Translations under genes and position numbers: made by a program
Notes under the pieces: model-generated
Databases searched by the model: none
Told to the model about the DNA's origin: nothing
Seen by the model: the letters and a program-made list of their open reading frames with translations, nothing else
In this document: one piece after another, positions 13,847 through 26,619 of the stretch
Position numbering within the stretch: the stretch's first letter is position 1
Layout of the letters: each line of letters opens with the position of its first letter
Assembly: GCA_029379385.1 (NCBI GenBank)
Contig: CM055608.1
Coordinates: 22,752,350-22,816,349, forward strand
Source of the DNA: Quillaja saponaria
Lineage: Eukaryota; Streptophyta; Magnoliopsida; Fabales; Quillajaceae
Direction of reading: 5' to 3'
Length of the DNA stretch: 64,000 bases

Positions 13847-13853
13847 TATAAAA
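13847..13853 (+). promoter_or_regulatory. TATA box of the pyruvate kinase gene
   Basis: TATAAAA lies 104 bp upstream of the first ATG and is followed by a pyrimidine-rich leader, the normal spacing for a plant core promoter. The promoter looks intact although the reading frame is interrupted. Confidence 0.6.
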
Positions 13854-13956
13854 ACCCCTTAAAACTAATTAAACCCTTGAAAAAACCCCATCAGCCGATT
13901 GGGTTTCTCTTTCTCTGAGTGTCTCGTTCTGTTTACCTTCTCTGTTTCTTAGCTTC

Positions 13957-15922
13957 ATGCCAACAATGGAGAATTTTTTAGGACTTGTTGGTGGTGAGAT
14001 GAGGCCGAAGACAAAAATTGTGTGCACCTTGGGACCGTCCTCACGATCTGTAGAGATGTTAGAGAGGCTTCTGAGGGCTGGAATGAACGTTGCTCGCTTC
14101 AACTTCTCTCATGGCACTCATGATTATCATCAAGAAACTCTTGATAATCTCTGAACCGCCATGAACAATACCGGAATTCTTTGTGCTGTCATGTTGGACA
14201 CAAAGGTATTTATTTTTTCTTAAGTTTTTTCTGCCATGAACTCACGTGTTAAAAGATTTTGTGAGGATACGACTCCATTGATTTCAGTGCTGTTGTTTAG
14301 TAAGTAGACTTAACAGTTTGATGAGTTAGTCAATTAATCTATTACTAGTATAATGTTTGTAACTGCTTTATTTGAAGCCTGTCTTCTGTTGGCTAATTGA
14401 TATGAATCTTTTTCCACTGAGAGATTAAGTTACATGCTTTCTATACAAATATTGATTTTAATTAGTAATTTATCAAAGAGCTGAGATACTTTTTAATCAC
14501 AGTAGCATTACATTCTTTGTATTTTTTTGATCAGGGTCCAGAGATTCGAACTGGGTTTTTGAAAGATTCGGAGGCAATAAATCTTCAGCAGGGTCAGGAG
14601 ATTTTCAAAACCACTGACTATAGCATTAAGGGTGACGAAAATATGATTTCTATGAGTTATGAGAAGTTGACTATGGATGTGAAGCCAGAGAGTGTGATAT
14701 TGTGTTCAGATGGGACAATTAGTCTTACAGTTTTGGATGTTGATCAGGAATTTGGATTAGTCCGATGCCGTTGTGAAAATTCTGCAGTTTTGGGTGAGAG
14801 AAAGAATGTTAATCTTCCCGGAGTTATCGTTGATCTTCCAACCTTAACAGAGAAGGATAAGGAGGACATATTGCAATGGGGTATTCCAAATAAAATTGAT
14901 ATAATTGCTTTGTCCTTTGTTCGCAAAGGTTCAGACCTTGTTCAAGTTAGAAACTTGCTTGGGAAGCATGCAAAGGATATTGTTCTTATGTCAAAGGTAT
15001 GCCACGGACTTTATTTCTGTTTTAGGGACAACCCGTCGTACCCTACAATGCCATCTGAATTATCTGATAATGTTCCTTTTTTTCGAGATTGATTTGCTTG
15101 CTTTTGTAGGTTGAGAATCAAGAAGGGGTAGCTAATCTGGATGAGATTATTGAAAATTCAGATGCATTGATGGTGGCACGCGGTGACCTGGGGATGGAAA
15201 TACCGATTGAGAAGATATTCCTAGCTCAGAAAGTGATGATACTAAAAGCAAACATTCAAGGAAAACCTGTGGTAACTGCTACTCAGATGTTGGAATCAAT
15301 GATCAAATCTCCTCGGCCTACACGAGCTGAAGCTACTGATGTTGCTAATGCAGTTCTTGATGGTACTGACTGTGTGATGCTAAGTGGGGAAACTGCTGCA
15401 GGAGCCTATCCTGAAATGGCTGTTCAAACCATGGCTAGAATTTGTGCTGAGGCAGAGAATTTCATTGACTATAAAGACCTATTCAGACAAATAAATGATA
15501 AAGCACCGATGCCAATGAGCACATTAGAGAGTTTGGCTTCTTCAGCTGTGCGAACTGCATATTACATCAGAGCATCTCTGATCTTGGTCCTCACTAAGGG
15601 AGGTAAAACAGCAAAGCTGGTTGCCAAATATAGGCCTAGCATGCCAATTTTGTCTGTGTGTGTCCCGGAAATAACGACAGATTCATTTGAGTGGTCATGC
15701 AGCAATGAAGCTCCAGCAAAGCATAGCCTCATTTGTAGAGGTCTAATTCCTGTTTTGAGTTCAGGATGCACAAGAGCTTCTCAAACAGAATCAACACAAG
15801 AAACCATAAAATCAGCTCTTCTATCTGCAAGGGAGAAGGGACTTTGCAAGCCTGGAGACTCAGTTGTCGCATTGCAACGAGTTGGCAATGCTTCCGCAAT
15901 CAGGATCTTGACTGTTAATTGA
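13957..15922 (+). pseudogene. Cytosolic pyruvate kinase with a single premature TGA
   Basis: Pyruvate kinase makes pyruvate and ATP from phosphoenolpyruvate and ADP at the end of glycolysis. Exons 13957-14205, 14535-14996 and 15110-15922 join in phase to 507 codons, the usual length of the plant cytosolic enzyme. Visible hallmarks: '[13 protein letters not shown]' (about residue 18), '[18 protein letters not shown]' (about 46), 'GPEIRTGFLKD' (84), the lysine-containing active-site signature across the exon 2/3 junction ('LMSKVENQEG', about 234), 'MVARGDLGMEIPIEK' (about 258), 'TATQMLESM' and 'MLSGETAAGAYP'. The frame is broken once: codon 66 is TGA (14152-14154), where the family has arginine after 'ETLDNL'. 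A CGA-to-TGA change explains it. Everything else, including splice sites and C-terminus, is intact. As written it yields 65 residues. It may be a young pseudogene, a null allele or a base error. Confidence 0.9.
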
Positions 15923-16773
15923 TTTTGCTGAGTTTAGGGGGCATTTTATGTTTCCTTTTTCATAGAAAAAAGCGGCTATATTGATAGGTGTGTGAAACAA
16001 CTATGTTAATTTCTAGTCATCAAATCTATTCTAAATTATTATCTCCAGCTTTTATTATTACCTTCAATTTTGTAAAATACTCCTTTCTGTTGTTTGGTCC
16101 ATATTAATCTGATAGTACAGTATTTCCAATTTTCACACGTTGTCTTAAACCCTCTACAAATTCCTCCTGTCACAAATAATCTCTCTTCTATATCATTCCT
16201 ATCAATTTTCAACAATTACAAGAAGAAAAATGGCTATGTCCACCGCTGTACTTGGCAGCCCTGCTCTTCTGCTTTACATTCACCGACACCACCCAGAACC
16301 AGTTTGTCAATAAACAGACACGAGGCAAAGGGTTGAATTCATTCTCAAGCTGTTAATTTTTCACTTTTACTATTGCATTTTTCTAATTCTTCATTTTTAA
16401 GGAACAGGGTATATGTTCTTTATGTGTAATGGGGAAAAAAATATTGTAATTTCCACATAATATTTCAAAGTCTACCCATTTGATCAAAGAACTTTTTTTG
16501 GTCCACAATACTTCGTGCCCAAGAAGAGCAACGCATGCTATCAAAGCATACTATTGTGTTCTAGCACATAGATCCTATATACAACCATGATAATCATATT
16601 ACTGCCTCTTATCAACCAACAGTACTTATTTAAGAAGTACTTTCAACGGAATTCCATATACTCTTCGTGCCCAAGAAGAGCAATGCATGCTAACAGTACT
16701 TATCTAAGAATTACTTTCAACGGAATTCCATCTCCATGCCCAGTTCCTTAGTTCTAGTTAGTACTCAGAGTTG
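15923..16773. other. Intergenic segment with a possible transit-peptide relic and a tandem duplication
   Basis: This is the 3' flank of the pyruvate kinase and the 3' flank of the minus-strand p23 gene. A short plus-strand reading frame (16230-16313) starts MAMSTAVLGSPALL and ends after 27 residues. One base shift would continue it as a Ser/Thr/Pro/Arg-rich stretch resembling a chloroplast transit peptide, so it may be the broken first exon of a plastid-protein gene. No mature part follows. An imperfect duplication is visible further on: 16511-16540 recurs at 16663-16692, and 16618-16657 recurs at 16692-16731. Confidence 0.3.
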
Positions 16774-19700
16774 CTAGTGTCCCCTTGCCTTTTCCAAGTC
16801 CGGAAGATCTGCAAAACATTACCATTTTGTTTTTTATAGAAAAAGGAATTTATGAAGAAAGACAAAAGTACAAGAGAGGACAAGAAGTCCTCTAAACCGA
16901 AGTCCTCTTAACCATGAACATAAATGATAAATGAAAATGCAAGCCAACCAATAATGCTTGCCAATCACGTTGCCTTTCTATTAAAGAAACACCCCAAAAA
17001 ACTCCCAAAGATGCCATGCCCATCAGAGACAACGACCAGGGAGAAACATTACCATTTCATGTCAGATATCGGGGGTAGGGTGGTTGGAGACAAATGATAC
17101 ACAAGAAAAGTTTAGCTCATCTTAGAAAATGTTCTATGAATTATGAAATTATGAGCTCAGTACTTTGTTTCAGGTTTACAGATGGTTTTCCTTATGTGTG
17201 GGAACTGACAAAGTACTGGTAGATATGGAAGAATCCAATTCCATTAGAATCAATAGTTAATTTACATAAAAATTCAGTTTAAAGCAGTCTACATGTTAGC
17301 AATTCCATCACTATAACATAGAAAACTAACATTAGTAGAACTTTCAGAGTAAAAACATGCTCTCAGAGAATATGTAAGCTTATATATATTCACGGATATG
17401 AAAGCATGACTCAATAAGCAGTTCAATGCATCATCCCAATGGAGATTGAACAAGAGAAAGAAAAAAAAAATCATCTCGGTAGGGAGTAAGTGTCACTTAC
17501 AGAGCATTCCTTCTTCATCACTACTTTCATCATCTAGACCAAAATACTGCAAAAGTTCCAATTGACATGTTAGGTGAGCAAAAGTCAGATTAACTTTGTC
17601 ACTTCATGTTAAATGTAGTTAACTGAAAATTCAAATCACGGTAATCACCTGATCATCATGATCAGACACCAAATCAGCTGCATTAGTCCACAAAGAAATT
17701 CAGTCAGGATCAACAGAGTAAAATAATAAGAAGTGCCTTGTCAGTTTGAAAAGTGTAAAATCTTGCGCAACCCAAGTGAGGACACAAATTTGATGCATGA
17801 TATTTGAAAATGCCGGCAATATTGTAACTAGTTCCCACTGCTTGTAGTACTTTGGTTCTCAATGAAGACAAATATTCTCTGCTTCTAGAACTAACTATCA
17901 AAAGAAGTCAAAAAGAGGATATATAGCATGAACTGTTATTGTCATTATGTTCCCAACTACAATCTTCATTACAAAAAGACAATTCAGTGGCAGTAAAAAA
18001 AGCAGCAATTCTTTAAAATAATCAAGAGCAGATGATGGTACAAATAGATAAGTTTGATTAGAACAAGCATGCCAGGACTGCTGTGTATCAAGCTCTTCAC
18101 TGTCGGTCTTCCACATGAGTGGGGTACACCCATCTCAACAACATTATGATACTTTTAAGGCCTCGAAGAAAACCCATGCTTAACAAATTGAGCTAGCAAA
18201 CAAGCAGCAAATATCAAAACATAAAAGTTTTGTCTATGCTAACACAAGTATGTATCATACAGTATTATCAAAACATTTTCACTTAGAATAACAACAACAA
18301 AAATATTCGCTTACAACACCTTAACACATTGAAATGCAGAGATATTCGAAAATAATCTTACAACATCTTCATAAAATTGCAAATATAAGATTCGCTTACA
18401 ACACCTTAACACATTGAAACACAGAGATATTTGAAAATTATCTTAAAATTCATAAAATTGCAAATATAACACTCTCCCTGACAGTTTCCCGAAGAAAGTG
18501 GCTGTTGTCATGCACCCAGTGTCTGGGTTCGCAGAAGCCACAACATGAGAGCACAAAACAACAAAATCACTTTCAGGTTGTGGCTTGCACACATACCCAG
18601 CCATTGGCCATGAGAAAATAATTAGTACCTTTTCAGGTTATGGATCCTTATCATCATCGACATTCATATAACATCAGCCTACAAAGCCTATCAGACTTTA
18701 TGATGTCAAAGAGGAAGCACGAAATGTTATTTTCTTTCAATTAAAAAAGGAAAAACCTTTCAACCCACATTGGCCATGTTTCACCTTCGGTCAAATTTGA
18801 TCGTATAATATTAGAGAAGAGAAGCATTGTAGAACTGCGTGAAGAGCAGTGGCATGGAAGGTGTCTGAATTATTTAGGAAACAAACACAGGAGATGGCGT
18901 GTCATGCATACAAGCAGCACAGAAAAATTAAAAGCACAAACTACAAAAAATTCAAACCAAATAGCAAATATGATATATTAAAAGTACAAGCTACAAAAAA
19001 CTAAAAACCAAATGGTCAAATAGAATATAGTAGCAGCAGTAGTAGCAGCAGCAGCAGAAGAAGAATGATGATGATGATAACTACAGCAATGCGTATATCC
19101 CAGCATTGAAACCACAAAGTGTGAATCCCCTTGCCAGATATTACCTTGAAAGTAGGAAAAACCGAATAGGACCAACCAAAGTCACCAAATAAGTTTTTCC
19201 AGCTCATATGAACATGACATAATCGAACGAAGTTGTGTCAAGTGTTCTCGTAGGACATCTCATGAAAATGAACTTAGTATCATGAAAGCAGTGTCTTAAA
19301 ATCTGGACCGGTTAGGCCATAAATTGGGGTCTAATCTGGTCCAGATAAAGGCTCGGACCTTCTTTAGAGATCCAGACCAAACATTAAATTTCCAATTGCC
19401 CTTTGATGTTTCTATTGCAATAGTTAATTTTTAATATATATGTTTCTGTAAGTTCTAAAGTGTACTTTTCTTTCACTTCACTTTTATAGATGCCCCTCTC
19501 TGTCATCAAACTCCATAGCCATTCATCCATGTCACGAGATCTCCTAATCTCTCCCATATCTAATATTCTTAACCTTACCAACCTAAGATTGGGCTTTGCA
19601 GCACATAGATTGTGAAGTAACAAATTAGAAGATGGGCTGCAGATCTTGCAATTGGGATCCAATCATGACTTCATGTCTGAGCAAGCACCTGTTCCCCTCT

Positions 19701-22041
19701 CAGGTCTATGAACTGCCCGGGCCTCAAAACACTGCGTGAAAAACTATATGCTACTCTAACCAGGTCAACTACTGTAAACTGGCAAAAAAAACAAACAGTT
19801 GAAATCCAATGTCTCTTCCAGTACCCAAACATGTAAAATTCCATGGATACCATATAATATGAATTCTCATATCTAAGTACAATGTCTAAGCTTTTCAATC
19901 ACTTTAAAAGTTCCCATTTGATAGTAACATAGAGTATCCAGAAAAAATTCAAAAAAAAATTCAAAAAAAGTTTAAAGTACTTACAAGATACTTCATCATC
20001 CTCATCACACCATCTGTTCCAATCAACCTTCAGGTATGGTGCAGGTTTCTCTCCAGACTTCAGGAGCCTTTTCCACCAACCTTTCTGTTCTTTTTGGATT
20101 GAGCACAGTGTGTTTCTTAATCCAACTTTAGTTTTACAACCCTATGCGGGAATTACAAAAATAATGATAGGAAGTTAGGAACATCAAAACCTTTCAACTG
20201 CTCAATTCAGAAAAATAAAATTCTTGGAGTGCTGACTTGGAAAACACCAGTGTAAGCGGTGCTTATGTTGTAAGATGTAATGTTTCAATCCTGAAACCTC
20301 TATGAAATTTAAATAGTTTTGAAGTGTATTTGATTTAATACATTTCAATAAGAAATGCTTTTTCTGATTTCAATAGTATTGATATTATGTTCACAGATAT
20401 AGACAGAAATACCATGTGCTACAAGCTTTAGCAATTAATTCAAAAGATGTGGTGACAGCATCAATCAAGAGGAGCTAAGATAGATGGGCAGGGTCATAAT
20501 AACAGTCATCAGTTGGTCATTAAGGATGCAATAACTGAGTGTGGCATATGTTATAACCATTACTCTGGAGATATTACAGGTTGAATTTCTATTCAGAGAT
20601 GGGGATGATACTAACAATATAGAGTTGACAATCACAAAATCATAGAAAAAAAGACCAATCACACTTAAAGGATACATGGTCCTTCCTACCTACAAGATTT
20701 AGCAATTAATTAAAAAGAACAGAAACTACGTTACTACCTTATGTGTTAATGCTGTATGTTCAAATCTGATGAACAGTATGCTTCAAGTAACTATTTTTTT
20801 TAAGCATGATTTCATGACATGATTGCATAACAATATCAAAGTTTTTCCTTCAAGTTGTATAGCTTTGTAAATTGCTGTATAGATCAAAGAACATTGGCTG
20901 TTACGAGACAATACATTCAAACAAAAGGTGTAGACGAGAATGTGCAGGCAGCAGGCGAATGACTTGATGTATGGTAATATGAGGAAGATAGAATAAAAAT
21001 GAAAGCACTCGCTAGGGGTAGCTAAAGTGAAGATAAAATGAGGTAGTATCGTCTTAAATGTTTGTACATTTAATAAGATTGACAGAAGATAGAGAAAATT
21101 CATTACCGGGGCAACAATAATTTCAAGAGAAGTATCAGAGAAAGATAGGTTGCAAAAGAATCCCAGACATGACTGAATGGTATAAAAGATACATAAGGTT
21201 TACATGAAGCCAACCCCAAATTTTGAGATCAAGAGTTGTTCTTGTTCTTCTTATTGCCGTTCATTTAGTTGTAGCAATTATAAAAAGGATAGATGCCAAA
21301 AACAAAAAAATTCTTACAAACTTCTCTTGCTACATGATGTGGAAGATACTGATTGGTTCTATGAGTATCACATTCACCTACAACTTGTGCATTTACTGCA
21401 TTCTATGAGTATGCTACATCATTTAGTGAGAGAATTTTTGTAAAACAATTTGTATTCCTAGCAACATACTTATACAAATAGTCTGACATATGATACAGTA
21501 CACGCATGCAAACAAGCACATAATGTCAGATCGAAAATAATTGTAGCATGAAAAAGAATAAATGTGGATAAGAGCTCACCTCAGGTGGTATCGATCCATA
21601 AAGTTCCAAAGTGAAGTTATAGGATTCACCTTGCTTCCCTAGAGCAGAGAAAGTAAATAACCCCTGAGGCTCACACTTCACAGAGACATCCTTGGCATCA
21701 GGGAGAGCAACAGTCAGATAAACCTTATCAGAACGCTGAGCCCAAAGAACTTCAGGATGGCGACTGCTTACGCAAAAGAAACAAATAGTTAACGGCATCA
21801 AATGCAAGCAATTTAGCAAAAAAAAAACTGATCAAGCCAGCCCACGATTTGTGTTATTTTAGCACAAAAACCACAGATACATAAAAAGGAAATGGTGCAT
21901 TTTGAAACCCTAAGATGCCATTAAAGAAAAATACATAAGCTTCAAACTGAAAGTGCATATCACACCCTAGGGTTCCATTGATTTGTAGAAGAAACGAGCA
22001 TACAAAAATAAAAGGCAACAGAGGAGTAATGACTACCTCAT
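16774..22041 (-). CDS. p23-2-like HSP90 co-chaperone, complete
   Basis: p23 proteins bind ATP-bound HSP90 through a CS (alpha-crystallin-like) beta-sandwich and slow its ATPase while clients mature. Coding exons (complement): 22037-22041, 21580-21763, 19985-20141, 17649-17677, 17501-17546, 16774-16808. They join to 151 residues, about the length of Arabidopsis p23-2. The product starts [20 protein letters not shown], shows '[15 protein letters not shown]' (about 31-45) and '[13 protein letters not shown]', and closes the CS domain with '[16 protein letters not shown]' (about 98-113). An acidic tail follows, with '[10 protein letters not shown]', then '[11 protein letters not shown]' and TAG. 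The first coding exon is only ATGAG; it is required because the next exon has no ATG before Arg3. Introns 1-5 are GT-AG. Without the last exon the frame would end at a TGA just past 17501. Expected to act in the cytosol and nucleus. Confidence 0.88.
19030..19080. repeat. Trinucleotide microsatellite (AGC/AGT, AGA, ATG units) in a p23 intron
   Basis: A compound run of AGC/AGT, then AAG, then ATG trinucleotides lies within intron 3 of the p23 gene. It produces spurious poly-Ser/Leu/Ile frames on the minus strand and is not coding. Confidence 0.8.
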
Positions 22042-22926
22042 TCCGACTGTGTTCCAGGAGAATAGGGAAGCCGAGAGAGAGAGCACGAAATGACTTGGAG
22101 TGTGGACAAAGGAGCAGAAATACCTTCAGTAGAATTCAATTTTCCCCCGGAAATATATATTACAAGCTTCAAGTCAACAATGGTCAACGTGGAATCTTGG
22201 TCGAGTATTTTTGTTTTATTTTTTTGGCTTTTTTACACTTTTAGTCCCTATAATTATATTCAGAATTCACTTTTGTCTCTATTATTCAATTTACTACAAT
22301 TGAATTCTTTAATTATAGACTTTTGCAATTAGATCCCTCATTTCATAATTGTATCGTAGTTTTCATTCAATGTTCGCGTGTGCAATATTTTATGATGTAG
22401 ACAATTCACATGGTATAATCAAAAATAGAACGTTGCCATGTGGTTTACATATAAATTATATAAAAAACAATATTTTTTAAAGAAAATTATATTTAAAATG
22501 TAAAAGTAAAAAAGAAGTGACTTATGGGTGTAGATTCTTGTGAGACCCATAATAGAATTTGACAGAGAATCCTACATAAGATCGAGGAACGTAATTTGGG
22601 TATAACTCATTTTTGAGAAAGACATTTATCACAATTTGGTCAATGGAACAAACTCATATTTAGATGTCCAAACAATTTGAAGGAAAACAAATAAGAATCC
22701 ATCATTCATCCATAACAAAAGAAAGAAAGATATTTAGGAGTGTTGAGGATGGCCAAACTTTAGCCGATTACAATATCCAAAAGGCATCAACCATTTATTT
22801 GGTGCTCTGATTAAGGAGAGGGAAGCAAATTTTTGTGAAGACTTTGACCGGAAGGAAGAATACCCTTGAGGTTGATAACTCATGTACCATTGATAATGTC
22901 AATGCCAATATGTAGGATAAGAAATG
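22042..22926. other. p23 upstream region and AT-rich spacer
   Basis: The first 90 bp include the probable 5' leader of the minus-strand p23 gene. The rest is AT-rich and I see no exon or RNA gene in it. Confidence 0.4.
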
Positions 22927-23304
22927 TGTTAAAACTGGATTTGAACAACTGAGGTATTCTCTACTTGGGATTTGGGAAAACTCTGATGCTAAAGTATAAT
23001 TAAAGTAAATAAGCTGAAAATTTGTAAAGAGTATGAGTCGTAAAAAATAACATCTGTTTTGGAGTTTTGAGTCCTTTTATGTAAAAGTTAGAGTATTAAT
23101 TATGATAATAATGACATCTAATTATAATATTAATGACATCCATTACAATTATAATAGATGATAGCGATGTCTATTATGAAAATAATGAGCTATAATGGTA
23201 ATAATTACAATCAAAATTAGATATGATGGAGTCAATTATATTTAAAATTATATCGTTATACCACGTGTCTTCTCATGATTGGATAATATAATTTGGTATT
23301 ATCA
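22927..23304 (-). repeat. LTR of the 22.9-27.0 kb element (3' LTR)
   Basis: This aligns along its whole length with 26620-27025. Shared blocks include 'CAACTGAGGTATTCT', 'TTTTGGAGTTTTGA' (with changes), 'AAAATAATGAGCT' and 'GTATTATCA' at the end. Confidence 0.7.
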
Positions 23305-26300
23305 CTAGCTTCCCACAAACGAGTTTAAGGAGCTTAAGGATTTGAACTAGATATTGAAAAAAAATATTATTTATAACATGTGCCTTAAAATAAATTGACC
23401 ATAAACCTAGGTTTTGTGCTTATTTGCACAATGCAATTATTGTACGAAAAAATATAATGTTGTCACTAATATAATGTTGTGCTAGTATTATAACTGATGT
23501 GATGTTATGTTGGTGTTATCACTGTTGTGATGTTTTTATCATTGATGTGATGTTATGCGTACATGCTTCGCTCCATCTTATGTCATTCCACTGGTCTACT
23601 TTATCTTATAACTAATTTACCTTATCACTCCCATATTTTTTAGTACGAATTGAGAAATTAAAGCTTGATGTGATAGGAGTTTATACTAAATTTTTGTTCG
23701 TGTGACATGGTAGTAATAAGCAGTTATATTTAAATTATATTGAAATAAGCATACATTGCTTTGAACAACATGGCTGAAAACTGGAGATTTGTGATGTTGT
23801 ATTGGCTTCCGATCCACTTGAATTATGTGGGTGCTTTGCCCAGACACCGACTTCCTAGCTTGTGCTACCCATCTCGAGTGTGATTATAGGTGCTCTAGCC
23901 GTGTGTCATCTTCACATGCTCTCTCTAGGTCATGTGAAAATCGAGTACCTTTGACAATTTAGTATCCGATGAGTGACGCTAAAAAGCTATTTATTGCTTC
24001 TTGTTTAGGGTTGGGCTATTGTGCCTGGACCTTAATAGTCGCAATGGGGCATATTCAAGGAACAAAGTTTCGTTTCAATAGACTATTTCGACAAGCTTAA
24101 AAATGAAAACAATTCTGGAAATAGTATAAAAATGACATAAAAATGCTAATTTTTTAGAAAACACATGAAAATTTATTATAAAACACATATTATAGTAATT
24201 GTGAGTATCTAACATGAATAATCTAGTAAATAGAGTACTAATAAATATATATTTCAAAGTAAAAATAATTAAAAAAAAATATTTTTTTCTAATTAAGTCA
24301 TATTTACTGATATTATAAGTTAATGAATATAAAAACTATTTTCCAAAAAATTCATTTATACTAATGTTCTAAGTGAATGAACATATATAAATAATTTATA
24401 TCTATTATTATTTTTTTACTATTTTAAAAATTAAACTAACTTTAAAATAAAAATCTTATTGTTTTTGCTATCTATAAATAAATACTAATAATTTAAATTT
24501 TAAATAAATTAAATAATAGAAAAAACATATAATAATTGAAATTAAAAAAAACCTAATTAATTTATATTCACTAATGTTATAAGTTAATGACATAAAAATT
24601 ATTTTCTATCTTATTCATATTTACTAACATTCTAAGTTAATAATTTATATCTGTTGATTTTTTTTCACTATTTCAAAAATCCCAAAAAGTTATCTATATA
24701 TATATATGAATTTATTGTCAAAACAAGAATAAGAAAAAAAAATGGATTAGCAAGTTATATTAAATTATAATTATCATATTATATACAAAATCCCAAAAGT
24801 TATATACATATTTAAGGGCTAAGCCAAGCCTAATGTACTAATTACTAAAACAGAAATATAAAAAAAGAAAAAAACAGAAATATAAAAAAAGAAAAAAAAA
24901 AAAAACCAACTTGATCGTGTTGGACTCTTCTCTTTGCAACTCTTTCTGTTTGCGACTTTCTACTTCTTCGACTTCAAGTCTTCAAGTCTTCAAGTCTGCT
25001 ACTCTACACCAAGTCATAGTCGATTCCAATTCCTGCAAGAGAATTAAGAGTGAGAGAAGAATAAAGCTCAGATGATTGAGAAAAGAAAGAGATCTAATCA
25101 AGTTACTGTCTCTGGACCTCTATAGTCACAAGGAGGAACGTATTTAATGTCACTCCTCTTAAGAACTGTTAACTAAAAATCTGTGTATTAGTTCATGGAG
25201 TTGTTTGTTTATATCATGACATCAAGCAATAGCCTATTTCTTGTTAAGGGCATGAACTCATTATTCATGCAAGCAAATTTTCCTGTAATAGTTTTCATAA
25301 TTATGGCTAAAAAACTGAGCTCAACAAAAGATTAGTTAAATCATCATATGTGAAAAGGATCAACAAATTTTTTAACATAATTTGTATAAACTCTTAGTTT
25401 ACCGTTCAATTTGACATTGAGCAGTCTATAGCTTGCGATATAGGGAGAAAATAATTATTGTGTGGTTGTTTATTTGACCTATGTATGCTTTTTTTTTTTT
25501 TTTCATGTGATAAGCTATAAGTTTAACCACTTTAAGACATTTATCAAGTACAAGTACATGGTAGACAAGAAATTATATAGCTCGGTTAGTAGTTGAATTG
25601 AGTTTAAAGAAATTCAAAGAATGTTCTATGATTTATTCCAATGGGACATATATAAGTCCAATAAATTGTAACTTCAAGAGATATGTGAATTATCAAGCAT
25701 ACCAAGTAGATGTGATCAATTATGTTTAAAAGCGTGTGGACGTACATGCGATCAGTAAGGGATATGAAACAATTTGTATAATTTGACCATAAATCTTTAA
25801 TTCAGGAGATCGAATATGTGCATTTGCTTAAGAATTGACACATGTACATACTAATGGCACAATTTATCATAACGAGCAAGCATGTAGCCTTCTAGCATAC
25901 CAAAAAATTTAAACAACTCGATGAAAATCAGACATGTAATAATTAAGATTAAAGTGCATGTATGTAAATGAGGTATGTAGCAATCAATGTGAAATATGGA
26001 TCTAGAATCTCTTAGTGGTGTAGCAACATGTATTTATCATAGTAAATGTGGGAAGCAATTTGTCTAATTTGTCCATTACGTGATCTAAACTCAAATAAGT
26101 TCAGACTGAGTATAAATATAATAACATTCAATAATGCCTAAATATGCCATATGCATCGAATCCAAACATAAATCCATGTACATGCTTATTCTCATGTCGG
26201 TAGGCAAAATCAACAATCATTTTGAATCTATTTTCAACAGATCGAACATCAAGCGACAAACTCATGTATTTATATAAAAGTTCAAGCATGTCATAATGTC

Positions 26301-26619
26301 GTAAATAAGTCAAGCCATTGATATAAGCAAGTCTTAAACAAATTTGGAGGCTCTTAAACCAATCCATTTAAGTTCAGGTATAGATCATGTGTCCAAGCAA
26401 TCATAAGGAAATTAAACATAATTGAGGGAAACTATCCTTAATTTTTATTTTAAACATGTTATTTGCTAACTATAACACTTTCATGCTTTAATCTAATTTG
26501 TCTCGAGTATATTGAGACTATTTAATATCGTTTAGTGGGAAGGATTTCCAATCCATCTTGAAGGATTTGTCAACTATTGAAAAACCCAAATTAGATGGGC
26601 TTTTCACGGATGACGCCAA

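Noticed and set aside
19016..19207. Minus-strand frame with poly-Ile/Leu
   Set aside because: It comes from the trinucleotide microsatellite in a p23 intron.
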